From Hydractinia symbiolongicarpus (lineage: Eukaryota; Cnidaria; Hydrozoa; Anthoathecata; Hydractiniidae): a stretch of DNA of 64,000 nt. Below are positions 10,640 through 22,535 of the stretch, piece by piece. Below the pieces are notes generated by a model that did no database searches, was not told the origin of the DNA, and was given only the letters and a program-made list of their open reading frames with translations. Position numbers and translations under genes: made by a program. Within the stretch, counting starts at the first letter, position 1. Every line of letters starts with the position of its first letter. Location of the stretch: the NCBI RefSeq assembly GCF_029227915.1, contig NC_079881.1, positions 12,563,501-12,627,500 on the forward strand, read 5' to 3'.

Positions 10640-11250
10640 TAATTATTTTGTGTCATTTGATCTGAGACCATCATAATAACGAGAGAAATATATTTCATTG
10701 TTTTTAAATTTAGCCACCCGTAAAGTAAAAACACTGAATCTTTCTTCTCTATAATAATAGCCGACGTCTGTCTGTCTCTGCGCGGACCCCCCGCTGAGTT
10801 AGAAAATGATGGTACGGAAACACGAATATCAAATGCGATATATTTTGGCTCGGCTGAGAGGGATCTCGCTGCTATTAAGAAACACATGAAAAAATAAGAA
10901 TGTGTTCATACGATAACCGAGCCAGCCCGCCTTGCTGAGATCTCGCTTGTTTGTACCGAGATCTCGGTCAGGCGGGATCTCGCTGTTCTTAAGAAACGCA
11001 TATAAAAAAAAAATGTGTTCATATGACAGGCGAGCCTAGGCGAGATGAAATTAACAATAGATTTAAAAAATTCTGATCAATTATTTAAAGTTCGAAATAT
11101 ATTCTTTTGTCTTCATTGTTTATGAATCTTTTGTGAAATGTAAACAACTTTTCCATCCCGGCTGACCGAGATGTAAAAAACTTCGTTTGAACACGAGATG
11201 AAAATTACCCCGGCTAGCCGAGCCAGCCCGCCTCCATATGAACAGCCCCT
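10640..11250. repeat. MITE-like dispersed repeat with GAGATCTCGG motifs, copy A
   Basis: Repeated short blocks (GAGATCTCG, CGGGATCTCGC, GTGTTCATAYG, GAGCCAGCCCGCC) occur in direct and inverted orientation. The right end reads CCATATGAACAGCCCC, matching the end CCCATATGAACAGTGCCC of a second copy near 23340. It is noncoding, probably a non-autonomous element. The left boundary is uncertain. Confidence 0.55.
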
Positions 11251-11253
11251 AAG

Positions 11254-13010
11254 ATTAGTGAAGCCATTGCATTGCACTTTTAAATTTAAGGCTAAATAAC
11301 TTGGAAACGGGTGGAAATAACTGACGTCATCTCCTCTGCGTGGGTAACTAGGGACTACCTGAGACCAATTTGGGTAAGTTTCCCAAACCTGGGTCCCCGA
11401 ATCCGTTTCAAAATGGACGGATTGATGACGTCATCAAAAAACTAAACCTTGACATCTCTGCAACCGTTTGTCAAAAGTACATAATCCTACACATTTTCTT
11501 CAGCGTTTCAAGATCTACACCACGAAGGCAACAGGTATACAAATTTAAAAAAAAATATTTTCGGTCTTGACGGGGCCATTGCTGACGTCAGCATAATTTT
11601 TAAACCCTTCCTTAACCGCTCATATCAAAAGCACATGATCATATACATTTTCTTGATCAGCGCTTTAATCTCTACACAATAGATGCCAACGTGAAAACAA
11701 AATTTTTATCCTGCTTCAGTGGATTTTTCCACGGGCCTTATCGACTGTCTCTATAATAATACGCCAGTTCCGTGTCTCTGTGACAGGCAAAGTGGATGTC
11801 TTCATTTTCCTTTGATCTAGCCGAAAATAATCTAATATGGTAAATTTGCTGACGTTACGGCGCGAAGTCAATAACACTACTTTAACGTCAATATCCTATA
11901 TTTTTTTTTTTTTGGAAATATAACACCTTTTTTGGGAATAATATGAAATAATAATTGTAGTAAAATGTTAAAATCCATTATTAAACTGAAGAAAAACAAC
12001 GCAAACTGCTGCAGAACAGTTATCCTGTATTAATTTAATGAAGCCATTACAATGCACCTAAAATTTTGAGGGCAAAAAACTTGGAAACGAGGTGGTGACG
12101 TCAATGATTTTTCACCGCGTGATAACTAGGGACCACCTAGGACTAATTTGGGTAATTTTTTCAATCCTGGGTCCCCAAATCCGGTTCGGAATGGACGCGT
12201 TAATGACGTCATCAAAAACCTTCAAATCCTAATATCTCTGCAACCGTTTATCAAAAGTACACGATCCTATACATTTTCTTGATCAGCATTTCAAGATCTA
12301 TAAGATGAAGGTAACAGGTATACAAATTTTTGAAAAATTTTTTCGAGGTTTTGACGACCATTGCCGACGTCAACAAAATTTTTAAACCCTCATATCTCAT
12401 TAACCGCTCATCAAAAGCACATGATCGCCGAAAAACTTATGTCTAATATGTTAAATTTTCTGACGTTACGGCGCGACGTCAATAGCACTACTTTAACGTC
12501 AATATCCTATATTAAATTAATGAAGCCATTACAGTGCACCTAAAACTTAGAGGGCAAATAACTTGGAAACGAGGTGGTGACGTCAATGATTTTTCACCGC
12601 GTGGGTAACTAGGGACCACCTAGGACCAATTTGGGTGATTTTCCCAAACCTATGTCCCAGAATCCGTTTCGGAATGCACAGGTTGATGACGTCATCAAAA
12701 AACCTTCAAACCCTAATATCTCTGCAACCGTTTGTCAAAAGTACATGATCCTATACATTTTCTTGATCAGCGTTTCAAGATCTATACAATGAAGGCAACA
12801 GGTATACAAATTTCTAAAAAAAAATTTTAACCGCTCATCAAAAGCACATGATCATAAAAATTTTCTTGATCAGCAGTTTAAGCTCTACGCAATAGAGGCA
12901 ACGTGAAAACAAGTTTCGGCTGCTGACGTCATCAAAAATGAAATGACGCTTCTTTTTTATTTTTATCCTGCATAAGTGGATTTTTCCACGGGCTTTATCG
13001 ACTAGTTATC
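11254..13010. repeat. Array of three related ~480-bp repeat units
   Basis: Units begin with GAAGCCATT near 11258, 12039 and 12521. Each continues through CTTGGAAACG, GGGACYACCT, GATGACGTCATC and TGCAACCGTTT to AAAAGCACATGATC; some extend to GTGGATTTTTCCACGGG. Copies 2 and 3 are about 482 bp apart. Between units lies GACGTTACGGCGCGA...GTCAATATCC. Partial copies in inverted orientation occur at about 38700-39010 and 44160-44240. No coding capacity was found. TGACGTCA or close variants recur about ten times. Confidence 0.75.
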
Positions 13011-13340
13011 AATAATTCAGCACAGCAATATGTAAACAAAACCGGTATTTTTAACAGACTGTTTTATATTTTGAGTCTATTGCTTGTCGTTCTGCAACAT
13101 ATATGCGGAAAACATTAACTTATATCACTACGAATACGAACTCTATGAATATTTTCAATATCAAAACATTCTTAGTCTTTGTTTTAGGAATTTTTTGTTA
13201 TGGTGTAACTGCAGAACAATTAATTTTGAAGCAGCAGACTAAGCCAGTCGGTCTGGTCTTTAAAATCAACACTGTCATCATGAACTTTTGTTCAGCAGCC
13301 GTGCCGTGCGCAGTTCGCCTCTTCTTTTATCAATAAATAT
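13001..13340. repeat. Dispersed repeat, copy 1 (inverted relative to 26386-26590), with a small signal-peptide-like ORF
   Basis: Blocks at about 13020-13085 (CAGACTGTTTTATATTTTG) and 13225-13325 (CATCATGAACTTTT, CAGCAGCCGTGCCG) match the reverse complement of 26400-26590. About 130 bases at 13086-13216 are present only here and encode part of a 77-codon frame (13103-13336). From the internal Met at about 13145 it has a hydrophobic stretch ending VTA-E, like a signal peptide. The frame then runs into the shared repeat. It could be a captured first exon or chance; I do not recognise it. Confidence 0.5.
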
Positions 13341-14263
13341 TCATAATTTTTGAAACACTACTACTACTACTACTAACACCCTCCGTATACTTTTATCCAC
13401 TACGATTCTTCTGATATGGCAATCGAAAATTATAAAAGCAACATTTGTTGATAGCTAACTAAGGTCAGAACAGCAAGTAAGCAACTTGGCGTCCTGAACT
13501 TTATCTAAACGAAACTCGTTTTCATGCAATGTTTTGATTTTTCACCCCCACGTTGATCATGAAAGGGCGATATTAAAAAAGGCTTATTGACAAATAAACA
13601 TTGATAATTTCGGAGTGCGTGTTACTCAGATGGAAACGAAGTTCTCAACTGTATGTGGCTGCGATTTTTGCAAGTTAGTTTTCTTTCCCCAAAAAATATT
13701 TCCGAGGTTAAATGTTTCCGACACTTGTGATAATAGTCGGTAATTTTCATATGAGGACACGTACTTTTAAGCCGACGATAGATTACCATTGACGTGCTAA
13801 CCTCCCTGAGCAAACACGTGACTATACAACAGTCGAGCACGTGAAATACGAAATTTAAGTAACATTGAGTCTCTCACATCTAAAAAAGCGTGTACTTGGC
13901 GAAAATTTATTTTGGCGCATGGTTAGAAATTGGCGGATTTAATTTGGTGGACAGTTGAATAAAATTAAGAAATGAACTACCTTATTACAGAAAATTAACA
14001 ACTCAGAAAACTAACGTAATTAATATTAACAATGATCGAGCCAGCAAAAGCAAGGAGACAGTTAAATTTCAATTTAAAATATTAGAGATTAACCTGATTT
14101 AGGCGTGCATGCTAAATAAATTCGTGATCTTGTACTTCAAGCTATGCTTTATATGAATTAGCATTTAGCTATTAATTGTTCGTCAGAATCAAATAATTAC
14201 TTCATAAATTGGTGAACAAAAAACTGCTTGCCGTGTAATTTATCGGAAACACAACACTCTTGA
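13341..14263. other. No gene seen
   Basis: A short CTA/ACT trinucleotide run lies near 13361-13377. Otherwise there are no motifs, RNA genes or element ends that I can support. Confidence 0.45.
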
Positions 14264-14326
14264 GACAGTTGCAGTAAACGTGCGACACTTGCAGGAAACG
14301 TGCGACAGTTGCAGGAAACGTGCGAC
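14264..14326. repeat. Three-copy 20-bp tandem repeat
   Basis: Units read GACAGTTGCAGTAAACGTGC, then two variants with CACTT or CAGTT and GGAAAC. The array is too short and lacks spacers, so it is a minisatellite. Confidence 0.8.
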
Positions 14327-14689
14327 TAAACCTCCTTGCGAGAGTTTTTTTAGTCACACGTATCACGGTTACGACCATCCCGTCAGATTTTGATTAGAAT
14401 CGAGTTGCACGTCTGTATGTTGAATGGTGGTACAGTTAGCAATTTTTGCACGAATCAGTTCTACCTCTGCTAACAATTTTCGATACTCCTAAAATACAAT
14501 TCATTCTCAGTTACAAAAAGTAAAATAAGTACCGTAATTACAAACGGATAAATATGGATGACTCGATGTTAAAAACTTTCACCGGAAGAAACATTTTTGC
14601 ATTTTCGCGGTTGACAAGTTCAGTGTGACCACGATCAATGCTACCAAGCTCATTAGCAAAAATTCCTGATATTTTGCGAAAAACCCCGC

Positions 14690-14830
14690 GAAACCGGAAA
14701 ATCTACTCCCCACGCAATTGCCCCCTCCCAATTAACCCCCAGACTATTCCCACCTAGGATAACTACCCGTGGATAATTGCCTTCTGAATAACTCCCACCT
14801 AGGAAATTCCCCTGTGCGTGTCGTTAAGTG
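14690..14830. repeat. C-rich AATTNCCC-type degenerate repeat
   Basis: Repeated CCCACCTAGGA, GATAATTGCC and AATTCCCC blocks resemble, in reverse orientation, the GGGGG-AATTATCC blocks at 25670-25760. Probably ends of an unidentified element family. Confidence 0.35.
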
Positions 14831-14939
14831 GGAATATGTCCTGTGTCCTATGTAATGTATGTATATCTATGTCCTATGTAAATAACGGAAGAAAAAAACT
14901 GTAATTAATTATGCATGTATGATCGCAGCATTGCTTTCA

Positions 14940-15275
14940 GTGTGAACATAAAGACTTATGAATTAGGTTAGAGGTTATAGAAATTGTGACTGTGTGAACA
15001 AAATAATAAACCTAACAAAAACAAAATGGTGATATCAGTCGTCTTTAAATGTCTCTGGCTTTAAGACCACACATTCTGATTGTTATGTTCTTGAAAAAGC
15101 TTCTGATAACTCCAGGTAGAAAAGGATTCTCCCGACTGTCGTCATCGTTCAAAAACATATAGCATATCTTCAAGGAAACTCAATGCACGTCCAGCTTTTC
15201 GAAACATATAATGCGATGGTTTCCCTCTGTAAAATACGCAGGCAAAGTTTTTTTGCTCACGGCAAGAATTAATTT
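14940..15275 (-). repeat. Dispersed repeat, copy 1 (inverted copy at 31020-31345)
   Basis: The reverse complement of this segment aligns with 31020-31345 over about 300 bp with small indels (shared blocks GACAGTCGTG/GACGACAGTCG, CATTTAAAGACGACTG, TAACCTCTAACCTAATTC). At the upstream end both copies keep a short open stretch starting AVSKK, with a frame shift between copies. This could be the 3' end and untranslated region of an element gene. Family unknown. Confidence 0.65.
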
Positions 15276-16353
15276 ACGTGATGCTCCAGGTTGGCTAGGT
15301 ATTTTTTTCCATCATTGTATTTATGTTCATTGCTTCGATCAAACTCAATGTACTTCAAAAGCACGGATAATCGGACCAAGTGTACATTACACGTACACGT
15401 TGTGACAAATTTGATATAACATCTACCTCTCGTTTGCTTCCTAAGTAAATAAGAATAGTTTAAAAATAAATTTAAGAAACCATAAAAAGAATTTATCTGC
15501 TATGTTGCTTTTTTCTTTTCTGAGCACTATTAGTTTTCTCATCCAAAGTCAGTTTTTCAGTGGTTTTTGTCGATTTTTATCACTTCATCAGAAAATGTGT
15601 GGTTTCTATTAAGCAATTCTTTTCTGCAAAAATTAAAATCCATTATACTGCACGCAGTTTATACACGGGCTTCTTGTTATCAGCTCTCGAAACGTTCTTA
15701 ATCCATCATAATCAACCCAATGAGGCATTGAATCGAAATATACATTATAATAATATTTCGCCTTGTGATAAGTTGCCACCAGCAAAAATACAAACGAGAC
15801 ATCAGAAAGTGTGACAATACTGGAAATTTTGTCGCTCATTGATAAATAGTCTCTCGGAATGAAAAGGCGAGGTGGAAATTCTAATATGGATGTGATGACA
15901 CCGAAACCCGCACAATTCAAACAATCTCAGGATCGGATCCAGCCATAGGCGAGACAGGCTTAAGCCTATATTGAGAAGTGGCTGTTAAAATCCTGCATAT
16001 TATAATTCCATGGAGCAGCAGCTCGTGAGAGAATCGACAAGAAATATTTATAATAGCCCTCGGAACACGCGGCTGTCGTATACGTGAGAATGGTATTGCC
16101 AGAGGATCTTTGAAACTCGTCTGTTTATGTTTTCTCGATAATCTAACAATTTTTCTCTTACCGATCGAGACACGCAATCTGCCTTAGAAAATCGCTTGTC
16201 CTAAAAAAAATGCAAGTAGGCGAAAGTCTGGACAGATGTTCTTAGTAACCAGTTATTTCAACAGGAATTTTAAATTCGCAACACAGTCTAGTTGCTTACT
16301 ACTTTTCACTCGCAAGTAGGCAAGTTCTACTCGCGAGTAGGCTCAGAGCACTG
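15276..16353. other. No gene seen
   Basis: Open frames on both strands at 15560-15920 overlap and have no recognisable domain. A perfect TACTCGCGAGTA palindrome lies at 16328-16339 beside several AAGTAGGC repeats. Confidence 0.4.
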
Positions 16354-17560
16354 GTGACAAAACTCGACTTCTGGTCAAAGTTCAGTAAGCCAGAACAGAT
16401 GATATGCTCGAATCATTGTTTCAAGATGTTGCTTAGATTTGTGTATGGTGTGGTCTGTGTTTTAGGTGAGTTTCATGTTATTGGTTTCAGAGATCTTATT
16501 ATTTTTAGTAATCAACAAAATCTTGAAGAAACATGGATTTTAAACTTATTTTACAAAAAGAAAAAGAAATCAGAACTTGTTTTGAAGGCAACTGAAGAAC
16601 TAAAAAAGTTATTTTCACCGTCACCACCATCTATTTCGAAGACAGATGAACTCGCACAGACTATATTCATCTCTACTGTTGAAAAATTCCAAAAAAATGT
16701 CAATTCTGCTCTCAAGCCAGTTAGGTAAAGTTCTTTTCAGAATCACGTAGAAAAGCATATACAATTTTTTGTTTATTTTCACATTCTCGAGGATAATAAG
16801 CACTTTTAAAGTCCAGCATAGATTCTGTATGGTTTTAAAATAGAAGAAAACATACAAAAAATTAAAAATGTAGCTATACAGCAAAAAGTTTTGTTTTTGT
16901 TTCTGTTAAGTGTTTTTCTACTTGTCAGTTGGCACAGTATATTTATGTGAAAACCACAAGTACTTATAATCGAAATATATTGGCAAGATATTCTTAGTGA
17001 ATGGATACATGTTCTTCTAGAATATTTGGTGGTAATTGTTTGTTGTTGGTAACCAGTCGTTAGCGTATGATTTGAGAGTCTTGACGTCAATTGAGTTATT
17101 CGAAAATGCTGAACTTTATGCTAATTACCACACTTTGAAATTATTGCAAATAAGTTGCAGTAAAAAAAATTAAAAAAACTGTTTACACAGGCTTTCTTAG
17201 ATCATGGTTGTAAGGTTTATACTGAAACGAAGTATCGTACCACTGCTTTAAAAGAGAAAGCTTCATATATACCCCAAAATTATAGTTGGTCAGCATTTAT
17301 CTGTGTTATGGCATTGTGTAATGTTATTAAGGTAACTAACTTCCTTTACACAGGGTAGACAAAAAGTAACTCTGGAAAATATTTATACTTGGTAGGGAAT
17401 AGTCATAGTCCTAATGTGTTTCATATTTCCTTAACTTTTTGAAACACACCTGAAATAGTAGAAATAGTTGCTAGTTTTCATAGCCTATGTCAATGAATTA
17501 GTTCATCGATACAATATTTTTGTTAATGTTAGTGCCCTATTCTGCTTGTATATCAGAGAC
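16354..17560. other. Unassigned DNA upstream of the hAT relic
   Basis: A 124-codon plus-strand frame (16354-16728) has a lysine-rich centre and no motif I recognise. A second coding-like stretch (about 17190-17330) has no family match. They may be upstream exons or remnants of the hAT gene that follows, but I cannot show this. Confidence 0.3.
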
Positions 17561-18272
17561 CGGGAAATTCAAAGTTGGATTCACTTTTCAATAATGTGTT
17601 TTCACCAAAAAAAGATGTTAAAAGTAAATCCCCATTGGTGTTATTATGGTACCATTCATGTGTTGATCGTCCGAAGACAGTAATGCGACCAATTTTGTTG
17701 TATAGAGAGACCTATATTACCAAGGATGTGATAGAGTACTGCAAATTGGCTGTTGCTATTCCCTTCCTCGATCATATGTTGTAAGAGCTGGACACTAAAT
17801 CTGCTATTAACAATCTCGTGTCTACTCTAGCTTTAGCATCATGTCAACTACCATTCTTTCAGATAAGGGTCGTGCTATTGTAGGTGATCAACCAACATTG
17901 AAAGGTTAAATTTTCAAAATTTATTCAGAGATAATGTGATGATGAGTAACTTGTACGGACAGTTAGATATATGGAAAGTTAAATTGGGAACAGTCACTGG
18001 AGCGTTACCTACAACATTGCAAGGTCTTTTAAAACAAACTGCCAAACTTTTATTTCCATCGATATGTGAAGCTATACAAATTCTTGCTAATATACCTGTC
18101 ATTACTTGCACCTGTGAGAGGAGTATTGGGTGAGAAATACCATGACGGAGGAAAGATTGAACAGTCTCTGTGCTAAAATGTTCAATCAAGATGTGACTGT
18201 TGATTTAGATGAAGTACTAGATAATATGGCATCTGCTAAAAAACGTAGAAAATATTTTCTACTTCTTTGATT
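17560..18272 (+). pseudogene. hAT-type transposase relic (ZMYM1 / p52rIPK-like, DUF4371-hATC)
   Basis: Coding blocks lie in successive frames. The first (about 17575-17870) has DRPKTVMRP then AVAIPFLDHML, a typical DUF4371-region helix, with an in-frame TAA at 17782-17784 directly after it. The second (17936-18133) ends ITCTCERS, the hallmark start of the hATC dimerisation domain. After a small deletion and frameshift, RNTMTEERLNSL follows (about 18133-18175), again typical of hATC, with a basic tail to the stop near 18270. The N-terminal zinc finger and first catalytic region were not found. An active protein would cut and join DNA as a hAT transposase; this copy is dead. Confidence 0.68.
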
Positions 18273-18720
18273 TCTTCTTTCGACGAAACTCTTGTATTTC
18301 TGGGTTCAAATGCCAGCAGGAGTAATTATTGATTACTGTTTTATTTTAGAAATGTTAGAAGGAAAAAAATGAAAAAATAAATACAAAAAAAGGAAGAAAG
18401 TTAGTTAAAACAGTTGTGTATCGAAATAGACAGTTTGCTTTTTTGTTATTCGGAAGACTCACAGGTGTGAAACAATGTTTCTGTCATTAAAAACAATGGT
18501 ATTGTAGTTATTTTTTGACAAATTTGGAGCCACTTAAGGCATTTAGAAGGCTCTAAAACCGTTAACTTCCCAAACCCCCAGTTGTTCCGTATTGCGCCCT
18601 GCAGGACGCAATGCAACATCCCGTTGGGGCGTTGTAAATTTACTTATTAAGAATTTTTTTACTTATGTCTTTTTATAAAAAAACTCTGGATCCGACCCCG
18701 ACTCTGTTGCGAATACTTTC
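18273..18720. other. No gene seen
   Basis: AT-rich tract, then a short GC-richer stretch near 18590-18640 (GCGCCCTGCAGGACGC). No feature assigned. Confidence 0.4.
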
Positions 18721-18724
18721 CCTG

Positions 18725-19043
18725 CTGACTCTATTCTTTGTTTTCACGTTTGTTGGGATTTTGATGCAGAAAGTGCACTAGATCAACTTGCAGTCTTTTT
18801 ATTGGTGTTTCTGCATCGACAGGGATCAAGTCGTCTTTGCACGTAAAATTTTGGCTTAAGTTTGAAGTGTTTCTCTTTGTTATTGATCCATGCTTGAATG
18901 CGATAACATGATGTTCTAGCATATAGAGAGCGTAACCTTTCAAAAAATTTCACTCTACTTTCACCTTTGAACTTGCTGTGAAAATGTTCAATGATTGAAG
19001 AAACCCATGATTGTGCAGGTATGATAACGAGAGAAGAAAACAA
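18725..19043 (-). pseudogene. Unrecognised coding-like fragment, frameshifted
   Basis: Two overlapping minus-strand frames (19043-18783 and 18943-18731) read as one charged protein if a shift is allowed around 18850. The first has EHFHSKFKGESRVKFFERL and YRIQAWINNKEKH; the second has DAETPIKRLQVDLVHFLHQN. Composition and the switch between frames without stops look like a decayed gene, perhaps from a transposon, but I do not recognise the family. Confidence 0.35.
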
Positions 19044-19451
19044 TTCTAAATAGCGATTTGGAATTTTTAAGTAAGAACACTTTTAAGGAAAAAAGGCATT
19101 GAACTTGGCAAGATAAAAAATATTTACAATGTGATAACACTCACAAATTTGGTATCTTCTTGTCCTGAGTTCGGATGTTTCATAGTTTGCAGTTGATATC
19201 GGTTGGATTTAAGTAGGCGATAAACACGCTTACTTTTGGTAGAGGTCTAGGTAGTCGTTTCTCGCAACATAGGGGTATACTCGCAACAACTCCAGGAGAT
19301 GTTAACAAATACCAATATCAAAAATATCAAACTTTCATATTCCATATGCGTTTAATTCTTTCGTGAGACTAGTCTATATTGACGTTTGACTTTAATATCA
19401 TCATGCTCTTGTTTCTCTCGTTCATTTTCAAAATTGCCATGTTTTAACAAA
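19044..19451. other. No gene seen
   Basis: AT-rich flank of the Harbinger element. Nothing supported. Confidence 0.45.
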
Positions 19452-19989
19452 TAAGCATAACTTTATACGCCTGTTTTCTGCCTTGTCTATTTTAATTAAA
19501 TTAAATCCAGCAAAAGTTCCACACAGCAAGTGAGTTCACGTTAAACGCCGAGTTTAATGTTTTTAAAAGCATGTCTAATGCAATTCTTCAATCTTTCGCT
19601 TTTAACATTCCCGTCGTAATGAACGAAAATTTGAGAACCAAATGTGGTAAAATTTTGTTTCTACAGTATTTTAAGCGTAAAAGAGAAGTCATAAATTGCG
19701 ACTACAAGTCTTACGATATCTGGAAGTACAGTTGAGAAACCAACAGCATCAAATTATGATTTTTCAGGCTCTCATCAAACATTGCATAAATAGTTATCAT
19801 GAACTGATAAATAGCGAAACAAGAACACGTATACGTTCTTGCAGGAAATATATACGGAATTAAGGTAAATATTTACGGTACATATTTCATATAACGATGA
19901 AAGGTTCAAACAAACATTCAGAGTTTCCAGAAAAACATTTAACTATATACTGGACTTATATACTCCGGCCGGCAGTAACCAAGCAAGAC

Positions 19990-20938
19990 ACTGGCACGGG
20001 CTCGATTTCAGCTGAAGAACGGTTGGCTATCACATTGTATAAACTCGGAAGAGGCGACTAGAACTATACCGTAGGGGAAATGACTGGATATGCAGAATCG
20101 ACCATCATTTGCATAACTAAAGAAGTATGCCAGGAAATCGTTGAAGTTTTGTGGCAAGATAATGTCACAGCCATGTTTCTGAAAAACGAAGGGGAATTTC
20201 GGCAAGCATTAATTGACATGGAAGCGGAAAGATGGGTCACATTTACCCATAAAATGCCGTCCGGGTGGTCTAGAAGCCATGAAACAGTATCATAATTTCA
20301 AGAACTTTTACTCAGTTATCTTAATGGCATTGGTTGATGCCAAATATCGTTTTATATGGGCTGCATTAGGCGCACCAGGAAACACCCATGACTCCTCTTA
20401 TTTCCAATCAACCCGTTTGTGGGAAGACATAACTGGAGGAAAAGTGTTACCAGACAAATTTCAAATTGCATAAGATGTTCATGTCCCTCCGATGATACTT
20501 GGGGATGGGGCATTTCCATTGAAATCTTGGATGTGCAAGCCAAATGGTGACGCTGGGTTAACAGAGAAAAAGCGCTATTTTAATAACCGTCTTAGCCGAG
20601 CACGAATGGTGTCTGAGGGTGCCTTTGGTAAGTTGAAAAATAGATTCAGAATTTTACACAAAAAATGCGGAAGTTCGAAGGAGTCCGTAAAGGCCATTGG
20701 ATTAGCTGCAGTCGTATTAAACAATATCTGCATTAACAGAGGAGATATTCTCCCGCGTGGCATGGATTTAACAGTAGACCCAGCAACAAACAAAAAAAGA
20801 GGTAGGGATGAAATCGCCTCAATACTAGATCTAACGGACCGACATCAAAAGAACTACATATTAAATAGTTCTGCTAAAAGTATAAGGCAAGCGCTGACAG
20901 AGTTATTTTGGGAGGAAAAAGAGAACTGCTTTCAGTAG
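19990..20938 (+). pseudogene. Harbinger (HARBI1-like, DDE) transposase pseudogene
   Basis: The reading starts near AEERLAITLYKLGRG (about 20011), typical of the HARBI1 N-terminal helices. A TAG lies at about 20059. The frame beginning at 20080 continues to about 20212; a frameshift plus loss of roughly ten codons follows. The frame at 20213 carries DGSHLPIK (first catalytic D), YHNFKNFYS, GNTHDS, then a TAA at 20471-20473. In the same frame GDGAFPL (second D) and SEGAFGKLK (catalytic E) follow, ending at 20936-20938. Full-length relatives are about 400 residues. The intact enzyme would excise and insert the element; this one has at least three lesions. Confidence 0.88.
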
Positions 20939-21016
20939 AAAATGTTTTATTCAACCAAAAGTTACATGACTAAACATTACTTTTATTTTGTTTGTTGTAA
21001 GAAATTATCAAGAATA

Positions 21017-22030
21017 TCACCAGAGGTACCCACCAGTGTTATTTGTCCCATTCCCATACACTGAAAAATTGTGATGATAACTTCTTGGGTCAACATAACT
21101 ATTTCCAACACTGAAAGAGTTTCCAGCATTAGAAGATTGTGGCATTTGTGACGGGTGCAGTTGTTGCATCTGTGGCGGAGGCATAAGGCATCGTTCCATC
21201 ATTTTCATGAACATTTCATCTCTTTTTTCTTGCCTGGAAGCGTCCTCTTTCAGAAAATCAACCAGTTGTTGCGTACAATTTTCTTTTACAGATTCAGTAA
21301 ATTCTTCCACCAATTTTGACAGATTGTTTTAGGATTCTTCTAGTACCTGCCTTTTAACATTATTTTTGTTTACCGGAACAAACACTTTTGAACTGCGTCT
21401 CCTTTTCTTACTGGTAGAATCTTTTGATGTGGCTTGCTCTGAGTCAGCGTATGTTGTTTGCTCAGAAGAAATTGAAGGAGTCGTCAAATAGGAGTCAGTT
21501 TCAGCATCACTATAATGATCTCCATCATTGGTTGCGTCCGCCATTTCATGTGCTGGCTCAATTCTTTGCTCTGGTTGGCAATGATCCATCGTACAGACCG
21601 CTGGAAACAGTTTTTCAAACCACGGCCCAAACTCTTTCTCCTCCTGGAACCTTTTGATCCCAGAAGCTGTTTTAATCGTCAATGCAGCTTTTCGACATGC
21701 TTACACATCTTTTGAACTTAGATCTAGTTTGTGCCATATCATAGACAAAATCATCATTACGCTCTTTACACCTTTCTTTTAATTCGAGAATAACGTCGTT
21801 GTAGTAAATGCTATTTTTTACGTTTTTGATGTTGGTCAAAATAAAGTTTCTTCTTCAGCTTCTCATTTTCTAGCATAATGTCTACCAATTCTGTCACTAC
21901 ATCTTATGGCCACAAACACTTCCGCCCTCTTTTTCTAGCCTTTTTGCTTTTCTTTGTAAATATTCAAGGACTACCGTCTTCCTCGCCACTGCTCTCTTCA
22001 TGTGGAAAGTAATCCACGCTCACAGTTTCC
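21017..22030 (-). pseudogene. Harbinger-associated Myb/SANT-like protein, pseudogene
   Basis: Minus-strand coding blocks: an acidic start (DYFPHEESSGEEDG) near 22010, a basic KKSKKARKRGRK stretch, then an ELVDIMLENEKLKKKL helix. Next comes ILELKERCKERNDDF...TRSKFKRC (about 21810-21690), typical of the DNA-binding partner of Harbinger transposases. A frameshift near 21680 leads into the block 21682-21329 (GPWFEKLFP, acidic middle, basic KKRRRSS). A TAG at 21329-21331 separates it from the Gln-rich C-terminal block 21313-21017. These proteins help nuclear import and bind the termini. At least four lesions are visible. Confidence 0.72.
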
Positions 22031-22535
22031 TAAAAGTGAAATTGAGAAAAGGAATTAAAATATTACACCAAACGGCCTGGTGCTTTCTTATATTTTATAT
22101 ACTTGTCTGTTTGCGTTTGCTTTTAATCACTAAATTTTATTCATGTTAAATTTCATACCTGTGATTCGCTCCCGTGTTCCATTACGATCACAACAATTTT
22201 TCTTCTTATAACCTTTCTCTCCCTTTCTATATGCGAAAGCGCATGGAATATAACTCGTTACTATGGTAAAACATTCCGAATTATCAATAATTCGGCACAA
22301 ATTGGTGTTTTTATTACATGAAAACAACCATGATTTAAATTAATCAAGACAGAAAACAGGTGTTTAAAGTAGCGCCAAATTTGTGTGAATTAAATTAGAC
22401 AAGATTTCTTGATCTTAATTCAAGTTGCAGCAAATAAAATTTATTCGCAATAAACACCGAATTTTCGCCTTGTCTAATTTAATTCAACGATGAAAAATTA
22501 AATTAGCAGAAAACAGGCGTGTAAAGTTACGCTAA

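Larger units (their letters stand above)
19455..22532. mobile_element. PIF/Harbinger DNA transposon (decayed, full length)
   Basis: Terminal inverted repeats of 27 bp: the left starts GCATAACTTTATACGCCTG and the right is the complement of GCGTAACTTTACACGCCTG, with only two differences. Both sides are flanked by TAA (19452-19454 and 22533-22535), the 3-bp target duplication typical of PIF/Harbinger. Inside are the two genes this superfamily carries: a HARBI1-like nuclease on the plus strand and a Myb/SANT-like protein on the minus strand, converging tail to tail near 21000. Both are broken. Length 3078 bp. Confidence 0.9.

Noticed and set aside
14264-14326. Short regular repeats that could suggest CRISPR
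   Set aside because: Contiguous tandem copies without spacers, in a eukaryotic genome.
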